Shown one piece after another: positions 54,759 through 64,000 of a stretch of 64,000 bases of DNA; the first letter of the stretch is position 1, and each line of letters opens with the position of its first letter. The DNA comes from Symbiodinium microadriaticum (lineage: Eukaryota; Sar; Dinophyceae; Suessiales; Symbiodiniaceae), in the NCBI GenBank assembly GCA_001939145.1, contig LSRX01000533.1:165067-229066 (forward strand), in the 5' to 3' direction. The translations under genes and the position numbers were made by a program. The notes below the pieces were generated by a model. That model had not been told where the DNA came from, searched no databases, and saw nothing but the letters and a program-made list of their open reading frames with translations.

Positions 54759-55379
54759 TCAATACCAGCCAGCTGAGCGAAGCTTTCCGGACACTGCTGC
54801 ACCCGAAAGGGCCTGTCTGCTGGTCTGGATGCCTGCCTCGTCACACAACAGCCTGATGACCACGGCGCACATTTTCTCAGCTTGGTTGAACCCGCCACCA
54901 GACTGTCTTTTGTCTCTGGTCTGCCTGGCTTTTCGCATCGCTGGACCAGTGATGGTGACCTTACCGCGATAACCACAATGCAACCCGTACTCAACATCCA
55001 GCAGCCCAAAGAACTCGCCGCAAGCGAGAACGGCATGATCGTGATTCAGAGATGGTCTCGCTCTCAACTGCAAGGCTACGCTAGCTGAGACTTCGGCATG
55101 AGGGCTCAATCGTCCAAGGACCTTGCAAAACGAGCAAGGCTCACGACGGCAGCGTTTGTTCATAATTCTTCTAGGTGACAAGTCGTGTCGCTTTTCCCAT
55201 ATCGAGACCGATGGCCAGGGACAGCTGCGAGACCTCCACTCGCACACAACTTCTAAACATGTGCGATTTCCGGTCACCTGCGAGTACAAGAGGGGGGATC
55301 GTCGAATGCTAGGGTGCTCGGACCTCGCCGGCCGAGGAAAGCGCTTTCCTGACAGAACTACTGCACAGAGCTTGCTCAA
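54759..55379 (-). CDS. Hypothetical protein, long ORF
   Basis: A 206-residue minus frame, one of the longest not caused by repeats. Middle and C-terminal parts read best: HAVLACGEFFGLLDVEYGLH, GYRGKVTITGPAMRKARQTR, EKMCAVVIRLLCDEAGIQT. A Cys-rich part (RRIMNKRCRREPCSFCKVLG) lies upstream. It may contain unrecognised introns. No domain assigned; part of it resembles a KH-type beta strand but no GxxG loop is present. Confidence 0.38.
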   Translation of the reverse strand: MSKLCAVVLSGKRFPRPARSEHPSIRRSPLLYSQVTGNRTCLEVVCEWRSRSCPWPSVSIWEKRHDLSPRRIMNKRCRREPCSFCKVLGRLSPHAEVSASVALQLRARPSLNHDHAVLACGEFFGLLDVEYGLHCGYRGKVTITGPAMRKARQTRDKRQSGGGFNQAEKMCAVVIRLLCDEAGIQTSRQALSGAAVSGKLRSAGWY

Positions 55380-55740
55380 GAAGGATACCGTCTCTTCTCA
55401 AACCCATGCGGCATGTGTCTAGACCGCCGTTCAGGGACTAGTCCCCCCCTCCTTCAAAGCCTCACTGCTTCTTCTTGCTACGACAAGCCGACACAGCGAC
55501 AGGTAAGAACAACCTCACATCTTACAGGTCTGCAACTTGTGCACATGCAGCAGATCTGTATCTTTTGTATTTGGAAGCAGACAGAGCCTCGCGAACATGC
55601 AGTGTCGCATCTCTACGTCCTTGTTGCCTGCAGCCTCTTACAGGGCGGCATGATTTGGCCGCGCATCGCACATGTGTGCACCGACTGGCAGGCAAGCAGG
55701 CAAAAGGGACAAAGACAGACACGCAAGCATGTCTGACAAA

Positions 55741-55812
55741 CAGTCACTCACTCACTCACTCACTCACTCACTCACTCACACGCACTCGCTCACTCACTCA
55801 CACACACTCGCT
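55741..55812. repeat. ACTC tetranucleotide microsatellite
   Basis: CACTCACTC units with a few ACAC/GCTC variants, about 70 bp. Confidence 0.93.
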
Positions 55813-55956
55813 CGCAGCCAGACGTCCCAGCTTTCCGGCTCGCGACTGCGCACAAAATCCTTACATGATGGGTCCTCATGGCCCTCATAATTGCACTCCA
55901 TGTTCAGCTATGATTTTCCTTCCTGTCGAGTACTCGCAGAGCATACTCTATTCGAC

Positions 55957-56371
55957 TCAATCCCGGCTGCAGCCCACACTATGCAATGCAACAAGAACTC
56001 GGTGCCACGGAAGACGGAGGCTTGTTATTCTAGTTGCTGTCATCTCTACGCTGAGACGCACGGCGGCGTCCATGTCCCATATTGGTAATGATACTGAGTT
56101 GCAAGAGCGACTGCATACTCGCCCCAGTGTTGTCAACATCAGCACACATTAAGGCATGTAGATGCGCTCACAAGACGACAATCAATCTACAGTCCAGATG
56201 AAACTCCAGCCTCAACTCATCCAGCCGGTCCTGCAAGAAGTGACAGTATCTCTTCGCTCTTCCTGCGCTCTCCCTAAAATGCACGACAGCTCCAGAGGAG
56301 AACTGCTTGTCGTGTGAATCCTCGCCGTGGCACACACTCGCTCTCTCCTTCCTTTCGCTGCATCTAATCAA
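55957..56371 (-). CDS. Exon candidates, unknown function
   Basis: 56371 to about 56190: FSSGAVVHFRESAGRAKRYC, HFLQDRLDELRLEFHLDC, a convincing helix, ending near TGTAG. 56145-55957: SVSLPIWDMDAAVRLSVEMT, RITSLRLPWHRVLVALHSVG. Separate frames, probably two exons. Family unknown. Confidence 0.4.
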
Positions 56372-56399
56372 TTAGAGGGCGCACCCCCCTTTTCTCCCC

Positions 56400-56980
56400 G
56401 CCACCCCCCGCCCTGCGGAGACAAAGGGTGTCCCTGTCGGCAAGGAAACTAAGTGAACTCACAAGTTTGTGTTTTCCCAAACTTTCATTCTCTTTGTTAC
56501 TTTTTTTGTCTTTCTCTTTCGCCCTCTCGCTTCTTCTCAAGGGCCCTGGGCACACCGCTCTAATTGCTTAGGCCTGGCTGGCTTCTTGGTTCAAGCAGTT
56601 CTTACTTCCTCCTTGATAGATCGATCTCTTCCGCGTTGGGCCAAGCTGCAAAGTCACCAAACAACATCAGTTTTCCCACCGCAGTGTTGGTGGGATGGCG
56701 GGTGCTCCTTGGCCCGAAAGCCTACCCCCCACGGTCTGCAATCCTCAAGGCCTGTGTCGCCCCTTTCGGGGATGAGAGTTCCGCCGCTCTCTTTCGCTCT
56801 CTGTCTCTCTTTATCTGCCGCGAGCCTCTTGCTCAATCACTATCGTTTTCTTGCGAGGTTGGAGGGCCTCCCACTGGCAGCTCGAAACATTGAGGCTGTC
56901 TCGGGCCTTTCACTGCATGCCTAAGGTATCCTAAGGTCGTGTTTCTTGAAACCCTCTCCGGTCCCGCATTGCCAGGGCAA
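56400..56980. other. Pyrimidine-rich stretch, no supported gene
   Basis: Plus-strand frames (up to 151 residues) are Leu/Ser/Phe-rich because the strand is T/C-rich; they are not convincing. The minus strand has only short frames. Confidence 0.5.
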
Positions 56981-56983
56981 ACC

Positions 56984-58514
56984 TCACCAACTGAATCTCG
57001 TGTCCAGGTGTGCCTGTCCAAGACAAGGGTTACAGCAGTGGAAGACCAGACGTGAACGATCGAGCTCTATCGGGATTTGTACCTTGCAGTCCCGAGATTG
57101 CCACGAAGCTTGCCCCCAGCTCCTGGGCACAGACACCGTGCAGCTCCCTCGGTCTGCATTAGAGTGTACACTGTAAGACAGGAGCGGGCGGGGTGTCTGT
57201 GAAATCTTGTGAGCCGAGGGCATGGCAGCAGACGAGAAGAAGACGATTCCTTCTGCCGTGCCTGGGATCGGCTTGGCAAGATCCCCAGCCCTTTTTGTCG
57301 AGGTGAGGGCTGCGATGCCATCAGAATATGCGAAAGACAGTAGCGAGCGGGCACGTAGAAGACATGCAAGAATGCATCTTATCCGAGCTTGCTGAGGCTT
57401 CGAGCTAAGCGTGCCAAGTACATCGAGGAAGTGACCTCGCAAGGCAGAGTGTGCAGTCCTTCGACTCTCTCAGGGAATCTTTGGGGCACTACAAGATGCA
57501 GATACAGCGATTGCTGCACATCCAGGTTCCGAAAAAGCCGTGAAGCATTGCCAGCATGGACTTCTACGGCAGCAAGTCGACTCCCCTGTAGAAATTCGCT
57601 GAACAAGATCGTGCAAAAGCGCCGGGCAGATACTTTCATGCCTTTATAGAGGCAGCCAAAAAGCCCATAGCATCCATGAAAACATCTGACTCGACGTCAT
57701 CCACGCCCTGGCGGTTGATATACTGCTCGCAAGTGAACTCGTCTATTCGACACTGCTCTGTCAGCACATCTTCAGTGATGTCTTGGGCCTGCAGCGAGGC
57801 GGTCAGCACTGCCGCATTGGGGCACCGCTGGGGTTCGATCACCTCGCCGCATACGAGCTGCTGGACCTGCGCGTGGCGACGGAGGCTTCGAAAATTGCTC
57901 CGAGTATTCTGTGTACGGGGACTGAGGTTCCGGACGGCTTCCGCAGGGAGAAGTCGCCCGAGGAGCCTGAAGGAGGTGCAAATGCCCCACATTAGTAAAG
58001 CCACGGTGCGCAGATGCAAGAGACACGAGCATGCGATATTCCGGCAGGCACACTACACACATGCACACAGACACACACACACACACACACACACACTTGC
58101 TTACACTTACACTTGAGCTGCAACCCAGCCAGCAGAATCAATCTTGCAACAGAACGCGATTCCCATGCAGTGACGGACTTCACAAAGCAACATATTCTTC
58201 GACAATGCAATGATTCACGGAGTCCCCGAGCACAAGCTTTCGTTGCAGCGAGCTGCCGGTAGCAGTCCAGTCCGTGAAGCTGGTGGAACTGTTCGGGCGG
58301 CACCTTCTTAGAGTTATGAACGACCCTTTCGGAGTAAGCAACACAGATTGGTCTGGCACGTGTCCGGACTGAACTGACAGCCAGCAATCCGTTCGTTGAA
58401 GTAGCCCAACAAAACTGGCCATCTGCGCCCCACTTCAGGGAAGCCTTCAGACCACTGCCGCTGCGAGACTCTCGGCGAGCAGGCACCCGCCCCTGAAATC
58501 CAGACAGGGTTCAT
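56984..58514 (-). CDS. Hypothetical multi-exon gene
   Basis: Minus pieces in order. 58514 to about 58120: LKASLKWGADGQFCWATSTN, AYSERVVHNSKKVPPEQFHQ, GLDCYRQLAATKACARGLRE. About 57790-57649, after CTGCAG|G: AQDITEDVLTEQCRIDEFTC, GVDDVESDVFMDAMGFLAAS, ending near AAAG|GC. 57639-57379: RRFCTILFSEFLQGSRLAAV, LYLHLVVPQRFPERVEGLHT. About 57340-57200: YSDGIAALTSTKRAGDLAKP, GTAEGIVFFSSAAMPSAHK. A CA microsatellite (58066-58095) lies in an intron. Family unknown; the second exon is notably acidic. Confidence 0.45.
58066..58095. repeat. CA dinucleotide microsatellite
   Basis: About 12 uninterrupted CA units after GCACACAGA. Confidence 0.93.
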
Positions 58515-58640
58515 GGCTCAATCGCTGTTTTACCGTGCTCTTTCAGGCTATGACTCGCTCAAAAGCCTCGGCCTGCTCACAGCTCAAAAGCTACCTCCCG
58601 TCGGCCCGTGGGTACTCTCATACATGACGCATCCTACAGG
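58513..58640 (+). CDS. Weak plus-strand exon candidate
   Basis: MAQSLFYRALSGYDSLKSLG, LLTAQKLPPVGPWVLSYM, ending at TACAG|GTATCC. Reads well but opposes the cluster, so it may be a shadow. Confidence 0.22.
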
Positions 58641-58749
58641 TATCCTCTCTCGTCCTCTTCCTGTGCTGTGCCGCTGCGGCATGCTGCGGCCAAGGCACTA
58701 CCGGGCTCGTGGGTGCTGCTTTTGGCGATGCTTCCTCCTTCCGCAAACA

Positions 58750-59016
58750 TCAGGTTTTAGGCATGGGGGGGTCCGAGCGTGTTTGGTGTGGCGGCCGGTC
58801 CGGCAATATCAGCGTAACTGCAAGGCTTCTCAAAGCATGATGCGTGCATCTCGCCATGCAGTGGCCGCTAGAGTCCGCACAATCAGCGCCTGAGCTTGCC
58901 GTGCGCATCCTATTGTCAAGCTGAAATGAAACATCTGTCAAGTCGCCTTGCGTGAAAGGACCTGCTGGAAGGCGAGCTCTTTGACACCTTGCATGCACAC
59001 CCACACACGCACACAA
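58750..59016 (-). CDS. Exon candidate, unknown function
   Basis: Minus frame PAGPFTQGDLTDVSFQLDNR, SGHCMARCTHHALRSLAVTL. About 60 convincing residues. No domain recognised. Confidence 0.3.
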   Translation of the reverse strand: MCACVGVHARCQRARLPAGPFTQGDLTDVSFQLDNRMRTASSGADCADSSGHCMARCTHHALRSLAVTLILPDRPPHQTRSDPPMPKT

Positions 59017-59139
59017 GAGCCTCGCTTGCAGGGTGGGTCTGCATCTGGAGCGATCAACACTAGCGAATCGTGTCGGGGTGGGGTGGTGTGCAGCCGAGTG
59101 GCTTGAGGTGGACTTGTTGGACTTTGTCTTCGTGACAGG

Positions 59140-59245
59140 CCCAGGCCTAAGCTGGAAGCGACTCTCGACCGAGCTTTCGAACGAGGCTCTCCATGTTTCG
59201 GCTCCAGGCTCGTCTGAAGAGTCGCTGGACGAATGCTGCTGCTCT
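59140..59245 (-). CDS. Small exon candidate, unknown function
   Basis: Minus frame FVQRLFRRAWSRNMESLVRK, LGRESLPA then stop. A plus-strand frame over the same DNA (59033-59374) is also protein-like, so the strand is uncertain. Confidence 0.22.
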
Positions 59246-59379
59246 TCCTCCTCGCCTCAAGTCAATTCAAAGATCTGTTACACATCCCAGCACTGTTCAT
59301 CGGGCGAGTCCCGTCAAGGCATGCCTTCAACAATAACGGCTGGCATCCGGACTTATGTCGACACATCTGCGTGAAGCGA

Positions 59380-60120
59380 GGAACCCAGTCGTCTCAGTCG
59401 CAAGCACTCGGGCATGGGAAGTACCAAGCCGCTTGAAACGCTGCGAGGCGCAACATTCTGGCACGATTCATGCAGTCAGTCGGTAGCACGCATCGAAGGA
59501 ACCCGTGCTGGCCGCAAGTCGCTATAACGACCCAATAAGACAGGGAAGTGGTACCAGGTCGTTGCCTCGCTCGCGGTTAAACGGTTAAATGTTGCTGGTT
59601 AGTTGTCTCTTTCTCCTACACCTACACATGCATCCACCTTGCCAGTGTTAAGGGACTGACGACACAAGCTAATTATAAGATTCCTGTTGCCGCTGATAGT
59701 GCGAGACACGGAACTGGAGATATAGTGGCCACAAGCTTGTTCTACGCTGTGCTCTGTTAGCCTGAGCAACGTGTTTCTCGAAGTATTTCGACTGCCGAGA
59801 AACTCTCGAGTGATGGCCGTCCCAAGCGGGATGAAGGAACCGACAGCCTGTGCTGCGATGTCATCTCATCCGTAATTAGTGTTCACGTAGTTCACGTGGT
59901 CATGAAAGCCGTTTTTTTGGCATGGTTCCACCTCTTGCACCACCAGCACTTCCTGCCTGGACGCACTTGAACGGCGCTTTTGCATTTCGGGCGTGTGCAT
60001 GGCGACGCCACGAATGTCCTCTCAGTTTGGAGCTCCAACGCCCACATCAGGCCAGCACATCTTGCACAGATCCATCCCTCTGTCCGGTTTATGGACGGTG
60101 TGAGCTCTAACTCAAGCCTC
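59380..60120. other. No gene seen
   Basis: About 740 bp with no convincing frame, repeat or domain on either strand. Confidence 0.5.
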
Positions 60121-60129
60121 TGAAAGGGT

Positions 60130-60330
60130 TTAGGGGGGAGACCCCCGGCTCTCCTCCGAGCAGACAGAGCTCAGACCGGGACAAAGGCCATTCGAGGCGA
60201 CTTCTTCAGCGACCTTCTTCGATTCGGTTAGTCTGAGAAGGGATTCACAAGACAAACCGAGTAGCTTGTCGTGTCTGCTGCCAACAGAATGCAAGCCAAC
60301 ACACGTGCTACTGTGTAGTGTGGCATGCAA
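60130..60330 (-). CDS. Exon candidate, unknown function
   Basis: Minus frame KLLGLSCESLLRLTESKKVA, EEVASNGLCPGLSSVC. Helical; no domain recognised. Confidence 0.3.
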   Translation of the reverse strand: MHATLHSSTCVGLHSVGSRHDKLLGLSCESLLRLTESKKVAEEVASNGLCPGLSSVCSEESRGSPP

Positions 60331-60568
60331 GTCGGCGCTGTCATCGATACACTATCCAACATTCCACCATCATCCGTTATCCAACTGCTCCTGCCCCAGG
60401 CTGGCAGCCAAAGCTATTTCGCTCTCCACTTGCATACTTGATACAAGTATCCAACTGCCCCGTTATCGGTATCGCTGACCATCATGAAGATGACTTCGCA
60501 AATGTTTCTGGCTTCAATCAATCGCACAGCTATCACCAAAAAGGCACGGCTTGTGTCGGAAGTTCGTG

Positions 60569-61922
60569 CTAAGACCTGGCGGGCCGAGGGCCAATGAAGC
60601 TTGATTGAGATCTTGAGTTGGTCCCTCTATGCTCAGGTCCTACTTGTGCGCTAGCATAAAGGAAACCCAGCAGGCATGAACACAGGAAGCACTGGTGCCC
60701 AAAGCCCAACCGCGGAGTTCCTGGAAAGACTGGCCCTATGCACGTGTCTAACATGCATGTCCACAATCGTTGATGAGCCGAATGGTCCAAGTAGGTCTCC
60801 GAGACTGGCCCCACAGACACGGATGCAGCTGGATTTTCAGTGCATCTCTCCTCGTGTTGCGATTTACACTTTCCGCCTTCCGGATGTACCATACATACAG
60901 AGGGTTACCCCGAAACCGGCGCGACATGACGAGAAACAAGGATTGACGAATTGAGTCGCCAGCCCGCATCGCAAGCGAAAGTCGAGCCAAGAGTTCCTGC
61001 ATCGAAGCAATGCAATAGCGGCAGGCTGAAATCAGACCTTCAAAGTTTGGACACCAAGGTCTGTACGAAAGATGCGTTACTGGGGGGATCTGAACCAATC
61101 AACACCCCCCAGATTGAGATGGTCGAACCTCTGCAGCGGTGAACGGTCTTATTTGTGGAGAACTTCGAGCCTCCTTGTTGAAGGGCTTCTTGAGCCACTC
61201 ATTGCACCCAGCTTCAATAGAGGACAACCTGGTGGTGAACTTGGACATCGTGATGCGAAGAACGCAAGATGACGACGGTCGGAACATGCCGGCTGCCCAA
61301 GACTAACACGACACCAGAGGAAAATGAATCAGGATCCGCCCATGCTCGCTCAGGATCTTGCATGCACTCACGGGATGTGTCGCTGGATATGACGATGATG
61401 GGCAGCCTCATGCTTGGCAGGTACTCTGCTTCTGGCAAGAAGTGGGTTAAGACTGGAAGCAGTCCATTCTCCAACTACGGTGGAAGCACAGAGTACGAGC
61501 GCGGGGCTCGAGGAAGCCGTATCGGGCACGCAGCCACTTCAGCAAGTCGAACCCCTGCCACGAAAGTGCTGGCAGAATAACAAGCACAGTGCAGCGGTAA
61601 CCCGCTATCGTCACTAAGAACCAACTTTATTGTCGGAGTGGTCTTCGCCAACTTGTCAGAGATCTCACTCTGAGCGATCGGCTTCTGTCCACAAGCTGCT
61701 TCCGGCACGGCACCCCCCCCCCCAACAAACCGAACTGCGAAATCGACGAAGACCTCGCTGAAACGATGTGAAGATGGGATCCGTATTCTCAGAACATATC
61801 AGATCGCAGGTGTTCTGGGCCGGTGGCTTGGAACATCTTGGCTGAGGAACAGACTTTGACAAGCTTACGCTACCGCAGCATCTGCAACACCAAGTCAACC
61901 CTGGCCTGACTGTTGTTTCCAA
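60569..61922 (-). CDS. Group of exon candidates, unknown function
   Basis: Minus pieces: 61708-61475 ([40 protein letters not shown]); 61474-61214 ([40 protein letters not shown]); 61098-60748, the best ([59 protein letters not shown]). Frames differ between pieces, which implies introns. A run of C (61709-61722) lies between 61922 and 61708. A plus frame at 61269-61580 (103 residues) is the main rival. Family unknown. Confidence 0.38.
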
Positions 61923-62187
61923 ATTTCGACCACGACAACATCACTTGCCCACGGATAGCCGTGCTTTCGTGCTCGCGAATCGCGATTCTGGGTGAGACTC
62001 AGTGCGGATGCTCCGCCGAAACCTTTCTAGTTCCTTGTGAAACTAAACATGCCCAAAGGCCAGGACTAAGAAATACTCCAAATATCTCCAAATCAATGAT
62101 CAACCACTCCAAGGGGCTTGCTCAAGACAGACCGGCCGTTTGGCTTTTCGTTTTGTGTGAATCTGGACCGTGTATACATAAATGTGT

Positions 62188-62231
62188 GTATATATATACA
62201 CACATACATATACACAGATACGAAGGGGCGG

Positions 62232-62263
<32 letters not shown>

Positions 62264-62398
62264 AGAGACAGAGAGAGAGAGAGAGCGAGAGAGAGATGTG
62301 GATGGATGGATGGATGGATGGATGGATGGATGGACGGATGGATGGCTGGATAGATAGATAGATGGCTGGATAGATAGATAGATAGATAGATAGGCAGA
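62188..62398. repeat. Compound microsatellite: TATA, GA, GGAT and GATA arrays
   Basis: TATATACACA units, a GA-rich tract (62230-62296), GGAT units (62300-62346) and GATA units (62350-62393) in series. Confidence 0.95.
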
Positions 62399-62422
62399 CA
62401 ACCCCTTCCCCCGAGTATTACC

Positions 62423-62485
62423 CCCTAATATGCCCCAAATATAAAAACTGATTTCCGGGATTTTGTTTTTACATTTATTTGGGGG
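62423..62485. repeat. Small imperfect hairpin
   Basis: CCCCAAATATAAAAAC (62434-62449) pairs with GTTTTTACATTTATTTGGGG further right, apart from a 4-base insertion. It sits between the microsatellite block and the retrotransposon remnant. CCCCTAATA and TTCCGGG in it also occur inside the fold-back element at 29.5 kb. Confidence 0.55.
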
Positions 62486-62559
62486 GTTTCGGCGCCCTGT
62501 CCGTCCATCACGCAGCCGTTCCGGCTGTCAGTTTTCAGGCCAGGAGCAGGCAGTCGAGT

Positions 62560-64000
62560 ATTTTATCCATTCAGCCATTGTTGCGGGACCAGCAACGGAA
62601 GGTGCAGGGCAGGCCCTGCAGGGCATGTCGCGGACAGAGAAGGACCGGTTCACAGCGAATTGTTTTTGTAGGGACAGCATCCGCTGCAGGACAGGCCCCT
62701 GCGAGGGCTGTCGAAGCAGACAGTTCTCCTCACGCAGATGGTGTGTGCCCCAGCAGCAGAAAGGCAGGCTTGTCAGGCAGCCGCTACAGAACAGGCACCC
62801 GAACAGGAACTTGTTGCACCAGAACAGCCAATGCCTTCAGAACCTTTGTCTGCGAGGGAGAGACGACAGAATCGGACGGGAGAAGCTTTGCAGAAGTTAG
62901 AAGCAGAGGCAGCCTTGCAGCACAAGGCCACTCCCAAGACTTCGCAGCCAGCCTTCCCAGGGAGGCAAGACAGCTTCAACCAGCTTGGGGTCGCAAACAA
63001 GCTCATTCAAAACGCCAACCCCCAGGAAGCTGTTTCAAACCCCAGGCAGCGAACAGTTTTTTCGAGAGGTTATGCAGCGAGCCTCCTCGATCCAGATCCC
63101 AGCTGTTGTGGCTGGAGATTTCAACTGCGACCTTCAGAGCCTTGCTGTTTGGGCTGACATGGAGTTTTCTGGTTGGCACGATGCTGCTCTGCTGCAGGAA
63201 TCCTGGGATGGTGAATCGTCTTCAAGACTGGACTATGTGGTATTCAGCTTCAAGGTATGTATTTGTCGGCCCAACCGGAGAGTGATCACAAGCCCATCAT
63301 TGCTGTGTTTTGATTGGTCGGCTTTGCCTGACACTGGTCGTTGCTGTCGGATGCCACTGGATATGGCCAAACTCCAGCTGCCCCCACAGAGTGTCCTACA
63401 AGCTGAAGCACCTTTTCGAATGCTTGCAGACCTGGAATCTGCGATGGCGTCTGCTGATGCGTCACGATCCTGGGACATGTTGGCTTTTGCAGAGACCATG
63501 CCAGATCCGGGGAGTTCCAGCCTACTGGTGGTGAAGCCTCGAATTTGCTTCCTCAACGTGTTCGACAGATTCGACGAATGGAAACATTCTTGGCCCAGCA
63601 GAAACGACTGGAAAATATAGCTATGAGCCCTGACCTGCAGGAGAGATTGGCTGCTGCAAGAACTATGGCTTGGCGAGCCATTCTGGCGGCTACGGGTTTC
63701 CCTCCGTGCTTTCGAACATGGCGGTTGCAGGAAGTTCGTGATGATTTTAAATTTTCCTCTCCACATCCCTGACTCCTCCACGGTTGCCAGCATGATACAG
63801 TTGCTTAAGGAGTGTGAGGCTCATTGGAGGGCCATTCACCGGAAGCACAGAGATGATAATATTACCGATGTGTTTGCTGACAACTGGCAGAAAGGTGGGA
63901 GTTTGTTCTAGAAGGCTGTGAAGCCCCAGGACGACCCAAGGTCGATTCACTGGACATCCCATCTTGTTGCAAGGACCCGGTAAAAAGGCGCTACTTCTTG
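62560..64000 (+). mobile_element. Decayed non-LTR (LINE-type) retrotransposon, 5' part, runs off the window
   Basis: Endonuclease/exonuclease/phosphatase (APE-type) remnant: one frame (62985-63250) has SIQIPAVVAGDFNCD, the GDFN motif, then DYVVFSFK. The catalytic ESDHKPIIA motif follows at 63278-63304 in a different frame, so a frameshift lies near 63250, and a stop follows just after it. Further coding returns in that frame at 63545-63750 (ENIAMSPDLQERLAAARTM), then shifts again near 63750 to FPLHIPDSSTVASMIQLLKE before a stop near 63909. Upstream, Gln/Ala-rich frames (62560-62985) may be an ORF1 or linker; the usual first part of the endonuclease is missing. Reverse transcriptase, if kept, would be beyond the edge. 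Nonfunctional copy. It is on plus, opposite to the host genes. Confidence 0.8.

Noticed and set aside
54240-54776. Several Tyr/Cys/Met/Val-rich ORFs
   Set aside because: Translations of ATGT/ACAT repeats in all frames.
1-64000. CRISPR arrays, bacterial operons, ribosome-binding sites, prophage
   Set aside because: None seen. Repeats are microsatellites or fold-backs without regular spacers, and the genes are split by introns.

Overview
This window looks like nuclear DNA of a dinoflagellate, probably Symbiodiniaceae or a relative. It is about half G+C, rich in microsatellites and fold-back elements, and has no bacterial gene layout: no long back-to-back ORFs, no rRNA and no functional tRNA. 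Three gene models could be built by hand because their protein domains are recognisable. Each is cut into small exons, and their introns use a mixture of GT-AG, GC-AG and GA-AG ends with a G right after the acceptor AG. That splice-site mixture, and the all-minus-strand arrangement of the genes, are known dinoflagellate traits.

Layout. 0.8-2.3 kb: a ubiquitin-like plus ankyrin-repeat gene (four exons). 2.4-18.5 kb: a series of minus-strand exon candidates of unknown function, with a 262-bp MITE-like hairpin at 4.1 kb and a SINE-like, repeat-rich patch at 9.9-10.4 kb. 18.9-20.3 kb: a very A+T-rich long inverted repeat with no coding capacity. 20.5-32 kb: further minus-strand candidates and a fold-back element carrying a GAGCAA-type array (29.2-29.6 kb). 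32.7-34.7 kb: a U-box gene (probable E3 ubiquitin ligase) and exons that may be its C-terminal part. 35-46.4 kb: minus-strand candidates, a microsatellite block (42 kb) and a GGAACC-rich composite repeat (44.7-45.3 kb). 46.7-51.3 kb: a triple-KH RNA-binding protein gene with nearby coiled-coil and N-terminal candidate exons. 53-61.9 kb: more minus-strand candidates around a large simple-repeat block at 54.2-54.6 kb. 62.2-64 kb: GA/GGAT/GATA repeats followed by a decayed non-LTR retrotransposon on the plus strand, running off the right edge.

The three decoded genes and the great majority of exon candidates are on the minus strand, as expected for a unidirectional dinoflagellate gene cluster. 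The decoded genes point to ubiquitin-linked (UBL-ankyrin, U-box) and RNA-binding (KH) functions, but nothing in the sequence shows that they act together. Most other entries are exon candidates judged by eye from open frame, residue composition and splice-like ends; their functions are unknown and confidence is kept low. One caution: a plus-strand frame lying over a well-supported KH exon also looks protein-like, so some weak candidates will be shadows.
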